A DNA stretch of 16,597 bases from Caryophanales bacterium UBA3260 (GTDB lineage: Bacteria; Bacillota_I; Bacilli_A; RF39; UBA660), in assembly GCA_002362595.1 (NCBI GenBank), contig DEUO01000050.1:493-17089 (forward strand). The letters run 5' to 3'. Position numbers and translations under genes: made by a program. Under the pieces are notes generated by a model that did no database searches, was not told the origin of the DNA, and saw only the letters and a list, made by a program, of their open reading frames with translations. Of the stretch, positions 1 to 7,930 are shown piece after piece; the first letter of the stretch is position 1, and every line of letters starts with the position of its first letter.

Positions 1-555
1 ACATTCTCTTCTTGAGATTTCTCCTAAAGAGAAATCTTTTTTAGTTTCACCAAATAATCTTTTTATAGATACAATCCGATTGTGAGTAAATGGTTTATTT
101 AAGATTATTCTTACTTGTTTATCTTTATTAAAATAATTTTTTTCTAAGTAATAAGGATCAAATATATATGCTTTTTTCTTATCTATTTTAGTAATAATTG
201 AATAATGTTCTACATCTTGCCAACATCTTATTAGAACACATCCTCTATTATTTAGGCATTCATATATACGATTAAAAGTAACATTTTCTTTTTCTAATCG
301 TTCACATTTAACTTGATAATTCTTAGAATTAGCATATCTAGTTATCCAATGAGTTAACTTATTAATTGCTTCTCTTGATGTTCCTCCTTGACCTAAATTG
401 CCTTCTTCATCATAACAATCTAAAGTATACTTATGAATAGCTTTAACTAATTCAGCTGGTATTTCTTCCCTTTCAAATAAATAGCTAAAAGCATTAAGTA
501 ATGATACTGTACCACAATCAAATTCAGTAACTTGAAAACGTAGAGGATTCTTCAT
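1..555 (-). CDS. C39-like cysteine peptidase (3' end cut by window edge)
   Basis: Minus-strand frame open from ATG at 555 to the window edge, 185 codons. An AAAGGA ribosome-binding site sits about 7 nt upstream. Near the N-terminus is EFDCGTVSLLNA, with the likely nucleophile Cys14; VEHYSII supplies a candidate His117 and FDPYY a candidate Asp133, the Cys-His-Asp order of the peptidase C39/papain-like fold. A GQGGTS segment at 55-60 also fits. There is no signal peptide, membrane segment or ABC-transporter domain, so this looks like a stand-alone cytoplasmic C39-like protein rather than a bacteriocin exporter. The last visible residues (FSLGEISRREC) resemble what I recall as the C-terminus of this family, so the gene probably ends shortly beyond the edge. 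The substrate is unknown. Fold assignment is fairly secure; peptidase activity is inferred. Confidence 0.75.
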   Translation of the reverse strand, partial: MKNPLRFQVTEFDCGTVSLLNAFSYLFEREEIPAELVKAIHKYTLDCYDEEGNLGQGGTSREAINKLTHWITRYANSKNYQVKCERLEKENVTFNRIYECLNNRGCVLIRCWQDVEHYSIITKIDKKKAYIFDPYYLEKNYFNKDKQVRIILNKPFTHNRIVSIKRLFGETKKDFSLGEISRREC

Positions 556-629
556 ACTATATTCCTTTCTTATACTATATTTATTTAATTTTAACATAAG
601 ATAGATAATAATACATTTAAGATATTTAA

Positions 630-879
630 AATAATAATAAATATTGTAAAGATTTAGGTAGATTAACGGGAGCTGATGTTATTATAGGAAAAGCTGTATT
701 TAGATGTTTACTGATATAATACAAGAATTAATGCAGTAAATAAGACATTAAGAGTAAATCTTATAAAATTTAATGGATTAATAAAACTATGTCCTACAGA
801 ATTAGAAATAGATAAGAAAAAGAACATAGGAGATATAATGAGTAGAATAACACATATGCCTATATTACTAATAAAGTAA
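630..879 (+). pseudogene. Decayed coding remnant upstream of purA
   Basis: This lies in the 407-bp gap between the C39-like gene and purA. One plus-strand frame is open from 630 to the TAA at 717 and reads protein-like (KDLGRLTGADVIIGKAVFRC). A second frame is open from the TGA at 712 to the TAA at 877 and contains LCPTELEIDKKKNIGD and MSRITHMPILLIK. Neither part has a convincing start with a ribosome-binding site. The second part ends exactly at a hairpin terminator. The simplest reading is a small gene broken by a frameshift near 705-715 and missing its 5' end. I do not recognise the family. It could also be non-coding sequence that is open by chance. Confidence 0.35.
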
Positions 880-898
880 TTTTATAATTACTTTTTTT
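873..898 (+). terminator. Intrinsic terminator after the decayed gene
   Basis: A 9-bp perfect stem (873-881 with 886-894) closes a TTAT loop, and the T run continues to 898. It follows the remnant's stop codon at 877-879 and ends before the purA promoter. Confidence 0.6.
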
Positions 899-915
899 AA
901 AATCTAAAATATTTA

Positions 916-945
916 TGGTACAAAATACCAAAAGTGTGCTATTAT
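916..945 (+). promoter_or_regulatory. purA promoter with overlapping dyad
   Basis: An extended -10 (TG-C-TATTAT, 937-945) lies 17 bp upstream of the purA ATG. The -35 position has no good match; instead it is covered by an inverted repeat TGGTA-CAAAA-TACCA (916-930). A dyad across the -35 region next to an extended -10 is a typical operator placement, so a regulator may control purA here. The binding protein is unknown. Confidence 0.5.
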
Positions 946-959
946 ATATGTGGAGGTAA

Positions 960-2228
<1,269 letters not shown>

Positions 2229-2232
2229 ATAG

Positions 2233-2258
2233 AAACTCATAACTAAGTTATGAGTTTT
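2233..2258 (+). terminator. purA terminator
   Basis: A perfect 11-bp stem (2233-2243 with 2247-2257) closes a TAA loop directly after the purA stop. The following T tract is short and interrupted, so termination may be incomplete. Confidence 0.7.
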
Positions 2259-2262
2259 AAAT

Positions 2263-2298
2263 TTAATTGTTAATAAGTAATAATTTATTAACAATTAA
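2263..2298. repeat. 14-bp perfect inverted repeat downstream of purA
   Basis: TTAATTGTTAATAA (2263-2276) is repeated inverted at 2285-2298 around an 8-nt spacer. It contains almost only A and T and has no T run after it, so it does not look like a terminator. It lies between the purA terminator and the next promoter and could be a protein-binding dyad or a cruciform. Confidence 0.5.
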
Positions 2299-2324
2299 TA
2301 TAAGTCCCTACTCTATTTATATAC

Positions 2325-2353
2325 TTTAATGTAATAAAATAAGATGATATAAT
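2325..2353 (+). promoter_or_regulatory. Promoter for the 535-residue protein gene
   Basis: A consensus TATAAT at 2348-2353 is preceded by TGA, making an extended -10. The -35 position at 2325-2330 (TTTAAT) is weak. The start codon is 42 bp downstream of the -10. Confidence 0.5.
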
Positions 2354-2395
2354 ATTAAATTAATTGAAGTAATTTATATAACTTTGTGAGGATTT

Positions 2396-4003
2396 ATGGA
2401 AGAGATAGATACTATTAAAATAAATGAATTGAGTAAAAGAAAAGTAAAGTTAAGAGATATTGCTCATATTGATGGATTCTTATATATTATTTTAGATAAT
2501 GGTCAAAAGATATTGACTGATGGAAAAAGAATATATGATTTATCTGATTACGGATATGTTCGTAATATATTAATAATGGGAGATAGATTATGTGTAAGTC
2601 TTAATAATGGATTTGGATCTTGTTTATTAGATTTAAATACTAAAGCAATTCTGTTTAATGATGATGATGCGTATGCGATAAGTAAACAAGATGATAGAAC
2701 TATTCATGTTATAAAACAAATTGGAAAAGGTAATAATACTATTTATGATATTGAAAAGAAAAAATATTTACCAATGCCTGAAGGTTATGAATTTGAAAAT
2801 TCACTAGGTAATGGATTATATGTATTTTGTGAAGAAGATGTTAATATTCCTTTTTATGAAAAGAAAAGATGTGTAATAAATAGTGATTTAAAAGTTGTTT
2901 TAAAAGACATTAAGGGTTGGATTTATTATGAAGAAGGTTATTTAATTGTTCATAAAGATAAAAGATTATCTGTTATGGAAATAAAGGGAGATAAAGTAAC
3001 TAGTATTAAAGTTATTGAACAAAATGAAGACATATTAACTACACCAGAATATTATGACGGTAAAATTATTATTGTTTTAAAAGACAAAATAAATATTTAT
3101 AAACCTAATCTAGAATTAATTAAAAGTATTGAAGTTAGTGGATTAAGTGAAGTAAAAGATAGTGAACGTATTGGAGATATATTAAAATTATGTGTACCTA
3201 CTATGCATAATGACGAAGTAAATGGAAGACATATATTTGTTAATGTTAAAACTGGTAAAAGAATTGAACACTTACGAATTAATGGATATCCATATTGGGT
3301 ACAAAATGCATTTGTTGGTCAGGATGAATTTGAAGATTATATAAAACTAATAGATTATTATTTTTATGATAAAGATTTTAATTTAGTATTAAAAGAAAAA
3401 GGATCAGATGTATATTGTGCTGATGATGAGAATGAATCTTTATTTATTATTGTATGTGGAGATAAATCAATACTTATTAATACAGAAAATGGATGTAAGA
3501 AAGAAACTGATTATAAATTAGTTAGATATAGTATTTCAGCGCCATACGGTTATGGAGTTAATAGTAATGATACAATGGATTTTTTTGATAGAAATTTAAA
3601 TATTATTATTCCTAATTTTGATTATAAGAAATATGATTTAGGTTTTGAAAGAGGAGATTTTAGTTATTTTATAGTAAATAGATATATATGTATTACTACT
3701 GATTTTATTGATGATTATGGTAGAGAACAATATAGAAAGATAATAGTAAATAGTAATGGTGAGATTATATTAGATTCTATAAAACATAAGTGTTATCCGA
3801 TTGGTAATTATATACAGATTATGGATGGTAAAGAAAGTCAATTTTTAAATACTTTAACAGGAGATATTGGAGAGATGGCGATTAATTGTTATGTAGATAG
3901 TGATGGTAAGATAGATTTTTCTAAAGTTATTTCTTTTGATAGTTGTTTGTCTATTGATAGTGGCGATAATGGTAGTATTAAGAGACTAGTTTTAGGTAGT
4001 TAA
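2396..4003 (+). CDS. 535-residue repeat-type (possible beta-propeller/WG-like) protein, function unknown
   Basis: I do not recognise a named family. The protein has no signal peptide or membrane segment, so it is probably cytoplasmic. It is almost entirely short predicted beta-strands with recurring patterns such as 'hydrophobic-Tyr-hydrophobic-hydrophobic then Asp/Asn-Gly' (GFLYIILDNGQKILTDG, DGKIIIVLKDKINIYK, GRHIFVNVKTGKRIE, YRKIIVNSNGEIILD). That suggests a beta-propeller or WG/KWG-like repeat scaffold, which usually binds partners rather than catalysing reactions. The ATG has GTGAGG just upstream at unusually short spacing. It has its own promoter and ends in a terminator shared with the convergent VOC gene. 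Its last 44 codons are duplicated as a headless fragment 5156 bp downstream. Confidence 0.7.
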   Translation: MEEIDTIKINELSKRKVKLRDIAHIDGFLYIILDNGQKILTDGKRIYDLSDYGYVRNILIMGDRLCVSLNNGFGSCLLDLNTKAILFNDDDAYAISKQDDRTIHVIKQIGKGNNTIYDIEKKKYLPMPEGYEFENSLGNGLYVFCEEDVNIPFYEKKRCVINSDLKVVLKDIKGWIYYEEGYLIVHKDKRLSVMEIKGDKVTSIKVIEQNEDILTTPEYYDGKIIIVLKDKINIYKPNLELIKSIEVSGLSEVKDSERIGDILKLCVPTMHNDEVNGRHIFVNVKTGKRIEHLRINGYPYWVQNAFVGQDEFEDYIKLIDYYFYDKDFNLVLKEKGSDVYCADDENESLFIIVCGDKSILINTENGCKKETDYKLVRYSISAPYGYGVNSNDTMDFFDRNLNIIIPNFDYKKYDLGFERGDFSYFIVNRYICITTDFIDDYGREQYRKIIVNSNGEIILDSIKHKCYPIGNYIQIMDGKESQFLNTLTGDIGEMAINCYVDSDGKIDFSKVISFDSCLSIDSGDNGSIKRLVLGS

Positions 4004-4030
4004 AAAAGTTCTTAGTTAAAAGAACTTTTT
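4003..4030. terminator. Bidirectional terminator, copy A
   Basis: An 11-bp stem (4003-4013 with 4020-4030), with A tract on one side and T tract on the other, lies between the stop of the 535-residue gene and the stop of the convergent VOC gene. It should work in both directions. Confidence 0.8.
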
Positions 4031-4034
4031 TTGT

Positions 4035-4415
4035 TTATCTTATCTGTTTGTCATAACTAGCTATTTCTATTTTATTACCATCTAAGTCTTCTATAGCAAA
4101 GCATATGTAATTGTCTTTACTATTAGGAATAGATTCTGGTTCATATAGAATTTTAGCTCCTATTTTTTTACACATATTAAATGATTCTTCTATATTATCT
4201 GTATATAAACCTAATACTCCATTATTACCAATATGTTTTTTACTTCCAGTAGCTTTAGAACTTATAATACCAAAATAAATTTGGTTATTTGTATTATTCC
4301 AATCTGCCCATCTATTTTCTGTAATAGTTGATGGTTCTTCATTTAAAAGTTTAGTATAAAACTTTGTAGATTTTTCTATATCATCTACTACAAAATAAAA
4401 ATTATCTATTCTCAT
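4035..4415 (-). CDS. VOC (glyoxalase/bleomycin-resistance fold) protein, copy A
   Basis: A 126-residue protein of the usual single-chain VOC length, with two beta-alpha-beta-beta-beta modules. The first begins MRIDNFYFVVDDIEKSTKFYTKLL; the second begins VLGLYTDNIEESF and ends FAIEDLDGNKIEIASY, where the final Glu is at the usual metal-ligand position. VOC proteins form dimers and act as lyases, isomerases, dioxygenases or drug-binding proteins; the substrate cannot be read from this sequence. ATG at 4415 is preceded by AGAGG. The second copy at 9191-9571 differs at six residues, all within about residues 61-86. It lies convergent to the 535-residue gene and divergent from the anchored-protein gene at 4589, with a palindrome between them. 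Confidence 0.85.
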   Translation of the reverse strand: MRIDNFYFVVDDIEKSTKFYTKLLNEEPSTITENRWADWNNTNNQIYFGIISSKATGSKKHIGNNGVLGLYTDNIEESFNMCKKIGAKILYEPESIPNSKDNYICFAIEDLDGNKIEIASYDKQIR

Positions 4416-4488
4416 TTCTATATACCTCTATTCTAGTATAATCATATCATATTTTTAGAGATTATAATTAGTTTAGTTAATGAACCTA

Positions 4489-4584
4489 AAAGGCGAGTTG
4501 ACTCGCCTAATGGTCGAATGTATAAAAAAACATATTTAAGTCATTTACTTATATATATAATTATGATATTTTGAAAGTGGTGAT
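4489..4584 (+). repeat. Upstream module of the anchored-protein gene, copy 1
   Basis: This segment closely matches 6340-6435 (offset 1851). It runs from the palindrome through an AT-rich promoter-like stretch to the GGTGAT ribosome-binding site. Only a handful of substitutions separate the copies. Spacing from palindrome end to the start codon is 82-83 nt in both. Confidence 0.8.
4492..4507. promoter_or_regulatory. Palindromic operator-like element, copy 1
   Basis: GGCGAGTTGACTCGCC is a 16-bp palindrome broken only at the central base pairs, and is very GC-rich for this DNA. It lies between the divergent VOC gene (start 4415) and anchored-protein gene (start 4589). As RNA it would form a 6-bp stem with a TTGA loop, but no T run follows, so it is not a terminator. 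Confidence 0.65.
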
Positions 4585-4588
4585 GGTT

Positions 4589-5224
4589 ATGAAAAAAATA
4601 CTTTTTGATTCTATATTTATTATTACTGCCATTATAATAGGAATAATATTTATAGAAGATATAAAACTTAATCAAAATATAAATATTAAAAAAATTAATA
4701 CAATGTGGAACTTATATGATATTAATATCAACGAAATAAAAGAAAATATGAATGAAATAACCGAATCAAATGATACTTTTGATTGGTGGAAACTAAAAAA
4801 TATTAAGACTGAAGATATTTTATATAAAGATACATTAGACTTACTAGTTAAAGATATTAGAATGTGTTTTTTAGAACTCGAAGATAATAATGAGCTTTAT
4901 ACAGACTCAAATTATGCAAAAAAGTTTAAAAATAGTAATACAATTTCGAAAAATGAATTAATTATTCTAAAAGAAAAGAGAAACGACATTGAAAATACTT
5001 GTATTGATAGATTAAAACTATATAAAAATATTGATATTAGTACAAATCAAGAAAATGAACAAATTTTTCTAAATGAAGTTGAAAATAATGTAAATTTTGG
5101 AAATAAACATTTTATAAAAGATAAAACGGAGTATTATGATTACGTTTACAATGAAATCATAGAAACTCAAATATTAAGCGACATAAGTGAATTTTTATTA
5201 AAAGAATACAAAAGATTAAAATAA
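4589..5224 (+). CDS. Membrane-anchored outward-facing protein, cassette 1
   Basis: No family recognised. I place the start at ATG 4589 (211 residues), because GGTGAT at 4579-4584 then has normal spacing and the length matches the paralogous locus (209 residues); a TTG at 4571 and ATG at 4583 are in frame upstream but lack a site. A Lys-rich N-terminus precedes one hydrophobic helix (about residues 5-22, IFIITAIIIGIIFIED), then a charged, mostly helical domain. Positive N-terminus then a TM segment predicts N-in/C-out topology. The domain has two Cys residues, possibly a disulfide. It converges on the secreted-protein gene at 5262 and shares its terminator. It resembles 6441-7070 in architecture and upstream DNA, but protein similarity is too weak to align by eye beyond the anchor. 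Confidence 0.75.
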   Translation: MKKILFDSIFIITAIIIGIIFIEDIKLNQNINIKKINTMWNLYDININEIKENMNEITESNDTFDWWKLKNIKTEDILYKDTLDLLVKDIRMCFLELEDNNELYTDSNYAKKFKNSNTISKNELIILKEKRNDIENTCIDRLKLYKNIDISTNQENEQIFLNEVENNVNFGNKHFIKDKTEYYDYVYNEIIETQILSDISEFLLKEYKRLK

Positions 5225-5263
5225 AAAAAGACTAAATGAAAATATTTTCATTTAGTCTTTTTT
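5224..5263. terminator. Bidirectional terminator of cassette 1
   Basis: A perfect 40-nt palindrome with six As and six Ts at its ends and GACTAAATG/CATTTAGTC in the stem. It overlaps the last base of the anchored-protein gene and the stop codon of the convergent secreted-protein gene, so one hairpin ends both transcripts. Confidence 0.9.
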
Positions 5264-6191
5264 ACCATGAAATTCCAGTAAGCGTTGCTTGAGATGTTGA
5301 AATATTGTCAAATTTTGGTTCTAAATTTACAGATAAACCTATACCATATGCGCCAACTGAAAAGCTTCCTGACATATCACTTCCCTTTAATAGTCCCTTA
5401 CCATGCCTATAACTTCCATAAGCATTTAATACATCAATTTTAGTAGTAGTATTTTTACCAACTTCAAAATACAAGTCTGTATAAAAGCCCGAATTATTAT
5501 CTGGTTCTCTTGTTATTTGAGGATATTCAAAAGCTAAAGCATAACCAGTACTTGATAATTTCCAAATGCCATTCGTTGTAACATTTTCACCACATGTTGC
5601 GTTATAAGTATAATAAGCTTGGAAGTTTCTAGTAGTTTGTACTCCATAAACTTTTTCATCAAAACCAATTCCAATTATATCAACTTGTTGATATACAGGT
5701 AATTTCTTCCATATTACTGTATTTCTATATCTATATCTATCATTAATTTTAACAATAGTCGCTTCCATTCTTTTATATTCTGTGTTTACTACATTTGTTG
5801 TCAAACCTAAAGTAGATATAGAATTGTTACTATTTTCATACTCATCTTCTGATACTTCAATAGTTCTAGATAAAGTTGGAGTAGTTGAATATAAACTTGT
5901 AATAGAATTAGCATCATTTATTATAATTTCCTCTGTTTTATAATATTTAGTTGTTCGAGCTACAACTTTTCCTTTTAACTCTTTATTAGCATCAAAAGTC
6001 TCTTGATTCATATTATTTATATCAAATTCATTAAATCCTAAACTTTTCAAGTTATGTATTTGTTCAATTGTCATTACGACACCAGAATCATTTAAATAAG
6101 TTTTTCCTTTTTTTTCCATAGCATCAACTTTATTTATAATTAATGTTATACCTAAAAATAACATAAAAATAAATAAAATATTTTTTTTCAT
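5262..6191 (-). CDS. Secreted protein of unknown family, cassette 1
   Basis: I place the start at ATG 6191 (309 residues), with GAAGGA upstream; an in-frame TTG at 6254 has no site and would bury the signal peptide. Residues 1-24 form a classical signal peptide (two Lys, hydrophobic core, cleavage near VDA) without a lipobox. A short helical region (about 40-75, containing IHNLKSLGFNEFDINNM) precedes a beta-rich domain. Motifs shared with the paralogue at 7099-7827: TKYYKT, a Val/Ile-Ser-acidic-acidic-Tyr-Glu segment (VSEDEYENSN), TEYKRM, RYRYRNTVIWKKLP, DIIGIGF and a C-terminal aromatic end (TGISW). The mature protein should lie outside the cell or in the wall. It is convergent with the anchored-protein gene. 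Toxin, adhesin or signal roles are all possible; none is shown. Confidence 0.8.
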   Translation of the reverse strand: MKKNILFIFMLFLGITLIINKVDAMEKKGKTYLNDSGVVMTIEQIHNLKSLGFNEFDINNMNQETFDANKELKGKVVARTTKYYKTEEIIINDANSITSLYSTTPTLSRTIEVSEDEYENSNNSISTLGLTTNVVNTEYKRMEATIVKINDRYRYRNTVIWKKLPVYQQVDIIGIGFDEKVYGVQTTRNFQAYYTYNATCGENVTTNGIWKLSSTGYALAFEYPQITREPDNNSGFYTDLYFEVGKNTTTKIDVLNAYGSYRHGKGLLKGSDMSGSFSVGAYGIGLSVNLEPKFDNISTSQATLTGISW

Positions 6192-6262
6192 AAAAATCCT
6201 TCTTTCTATCAATATCTTTTTTAAAATTTTTGTTTGTTCGCTTTCACCTCTCAATCTAAAAA

Positions 6263-6268
6263 ATTATA
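6263..6268 (-). promoter_or_regulatory. Candidate -10 of the secreted-protein gene
   Basis: Minus-strand TATAAT is centred about 75 bp upstream of ATG 6191. The -35 position is a poor match, so the promoter may need an activator. Confidence 0.35.
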
Positions 6269-6339
6269 CAACTCTCAAAGATAATATAATTATTTACGCA
6301 TGAAATATCCACAACCTTATGGGCGAATCTATGGACGTC

Positions 6340-6435
6340 AAAGGCGAGTTAACTCGCCCAATGGTCGAATGTATAAAAAAACATATTTAAGACATTTACT
6401 TATATATATATTTATGATATCTTCAAATCGGTGAT
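6340..6435 (+). repeat. Upstream module of the anchored-protein gene, copy 2
   Basis: Near-copy of 4489-4584, placed the same way before the start at 6441. It shares the palindrome, the ATGGTCGAATGTATAAAAAA stretch and the GGTGAT ribosome-binding site. Confidence 0.8.
6343..6358. promoter_or_regulatory. Palindromic operator-like element, copy 2 (perfect)
   Basis: GGCGAGTTAACTCGCC is a perfect 16-bp palindrome in the divergent region between the secreted-protein gene (start 6191) and the second anchored-protein gene (start 6441). A lone half-site GGCGA also occurs just upstream at 6322-6326. Confidence 0.7.
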
Positions 6436-6440
6436 ACATA

Positions 6441-7070
6441 ATGACGAAAAAAAGTGAAAAAAAAGTAATTGGATTTATTATTTTATTTTTGATAATTATA
6501 TTAGCATCAATGCTAATAAGAGTTTTTAATGAAAACACAGAAGTTAAAATAACTGAAAAAACATATGAACTATATATTGAGGGAGATAATTTACTAAACG
6601 ACAATATAAATAGACTAAATAATATTTGTACAATCGATAATGACCCCTCAACAAAATTCAAATTAAATGAAAAATATAATAATAATAAAGATTATGATTT
6701 AATTAATGATGTTCTATGTGGGGAAATTACATATTATATAAATCCCTTAAATATGTCATTTTTGAGAAAAGAAGAAAAATTCTATTTAAAAGACATAACA
6801 CATTTTCCTAGAAGTAGTTTTTATATAGAAGATTATGAAAAATTAAGGAATACTGAATATGAAATAGTTTATGATTACATCGTTTCAATAACTGAAATAA
6901 AAGAGAAAAAAGATTTTAATAATATATATAAAAATAACGAAATATATAGAATAAATGCAAAAAGTGAAATGCAACAAAATTATGAAAAGCAGATAAAATA
7001 TGAGATAGAACAATTGAAAGCTGTAAATAATATTATAAAATATTTTGAATACAATTTAGATAATACATAA
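6441..7070 (+). CDS. Membrane-anchored outward-facing protein, cassette 2
   Basis: A 209-residue protein starting at ATG 6441, with GGTGAT 5 nt upstream. The N-terminus is strongly basic (MTKKSEKK), followed by one TM helix at about 9-27 (IGFIILFLIIILASMLIRV) and a charged, mainly helical extracytoplasmic domain with exactly two Cys, as in the cassette-1 protein. The C-terminal third is Lys/Glu-rich and may form a coiled coil. No family recognised. Size, topology, promoter module, and convergence on a secreted-protein gene all match 4589-5224, so the two are best seen as diverged copies or analogous allelic partners of the same cassette position. A partner or immunity role toward the adjacent secreted protein is inference from position only. 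Confidence 0.78.
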   Translation: MTKKSEKKVIGFIILFLIIILASMLIRVFNENTEVKITEKTYELYIEGDNLLNDNINRLNNICTIDNDPSTKFKLNEKYNNNKDYDLINDVLCGEITYYINPLNMSFLRKEEKFYLKDITHFPRSSFYIEDYEKLRNTEYEIVYDYIVSITEIKEKKDFNNIYKNNEIYRINAKSEMQQNYEKQIKYEIEQLKAVNNIIKYFEYNLDNT

Positions 7071-7100
7071 AAGAGGTTCTTCGTTTGAAGAACCTCTTTT
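7069..7100. terminator. Bidirectional terminator of cassette 2
   Basis: A perfect 14-bp stem (7069-7082 with 7087-7100) closes a GTTT loop, with A and T tails. It overlaps the stop codons of both convergent genes. Confidence 0.9.
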
Positions 7101-7827
7101 ACCAATTTCCATTCCAAGTTGCTCTAGCGTAATTTATCTCATCATAATATGAAATATTAGAACTATCATATTTTATACCGATTGTGCTTACTGTATAATT
7201 TTTAGCACTACCTAAAGATATACTTTTAACAGCATGAGCATAATCGCCATAAGCATATTGAGTTATTATGGTAGATGAAGTATTCTTTTCCATATCAACA
7301 TATAAAGTTTGGTTCATTGATTTTAAATCACCTGACGGAACTTGAAATGTAACACCAACACCATTTTTTCCACTATACATATAATGATATCCTGATGTAT
7401 TATGGCATCCACTAGAATTACAATATTCTTCAGAAAAAATAGGTGTCATTTTAGGCTTTACACTTGACGGAAATCCTATCGCAATAGTATCATAGCTTCT
7501 TATTTTAGGAATATTTTTCCATTCTAAATTTACTTTATATCTATAATTAGAATTTACTTTAGATATAGTTGTAGTCATTTTTTTATACTCTGTTTCAATT
7601 ATAGTATTTGGCATAATATTATTAGAATTACTTGATTCATATTCCTCTTTTGATATTTCTACAGTATTTACTCCTAAACTATTTGACATAACACTTATTG
7701 TGCCTTTATTAATAGTTGTAGTTTTATAATATTTTATTTCTTGAGCTAAAATATTTTCTGATTCTTTAGCTAGAGTAATTACTGGAAAGCAAAGCAATAC
7801 CATAAATAATAATAACCTTCTTTTCAT
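7099..7827 (-). CDS. Secreted protein of unknown family, cassette 2
   Basis: I place the start at ATG 7827 (242 residues): AAGGAGGG lies just upstream with good spacing, whereas the in-frame ATG at 7842 lies against that site. The signal peptide is about 20 residues (MKRR, hydrophobic core, cleavage near TLA). The mature domain is the paralogue of 5262-6191: IKYYKT, VEISKEEYESSN, TEYKKM, NYRYKVNLEWKNIP, DTIAIGF and a C-terminus ending WNGNW. It lacks the N-terminal helical region of the longer paralogue and adds two Cys around residues 127-132 (EEYCNSSGC), which could form a local disulfide. An exported or surface protein; function unknown. A palindrome copy lies 60 bp upstream of its start. 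Confidence 0.8.
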   Translation of the reverse strand: MKRRLLLFMVLLCFPVITLAKESENILAQEIKYYKTTTINKGTISVMSNSLGVNTVEISKEEYESSNSNNIMPNTIIETEYKKMTTTISKVNSNYRYKVNLEWKNIPKIRSYDTIAIGFPSSVKPKMTPIFSEEYCNSSGCHNTSGYHYMYSGKNGVGVTFQVPSGDLKSMNQTLYVDMEKNTSSTIITQYAYGDYAHAVKSISLGSAKNYTVSTIGIKYDSSNISYYDEINYARATWNGNW

Positions 7828-7886
7828 ATTTCCCTCCTTCATTAAAAATTTTAAATAAATATTCTAATAAAATAAAGGAAATAATA

Positions 7887-7902
7887 GGCGAATTAAGTCG
7901 CC
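7887..7902. promoter_or_regulatory. Palindromic operator-like element, copy 3 (diverged)
   Basis: GGCGAATTAAGTCGCC keeps the outer GGCGA/TCGCC arms; the sixth pair is lost. It lies upstream of the second secreted-protein gene and downstream of the XRE regulator gene. Confidence 0.55.
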
Positions 7903-7930
7903 TAAAAGTAGAATTAAGTTTTACTATTAT

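Larger units (their letters stand above)
3870..4528. repeat. Long direct repeat, copy A
   Basis: This matches 9026-9684 at a constant offset of 5156 with no indels. It holds the 3' end of the 535-residue gene, the shared terminator, the whole VOC gene, its upstream region and the palindrome. About 217 bp (3896-4112) and about 203 bp (4305-4507) are identical between copies, while most differences cluster between. Similarity fades after 4528. Confidence 0.9.

Noticed and set aside
11..46. Hairpin with T run inside the C39-like gene
   Set aside because: A 9-bp stem plus Ts on the plus strand, but the minus-strand frame is open through it and no plus-strand gene precedes it in the window.
6338..6661. 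Minus-strand open frame opposite the start of the second anchored-protein gene
   Set aside because: It overlaps the well-supported gene at 6441 and its promoter module, has no ribosome-binding site and reads as an antisense shadow.
7887..7902. Palindrome copy 3 as terminator of the XRE regulator gene
   Set aside because: The stem is only 5 bp and the following T tract is interrupted; the sequence match to the other three upstream palindromes is the better explanation.
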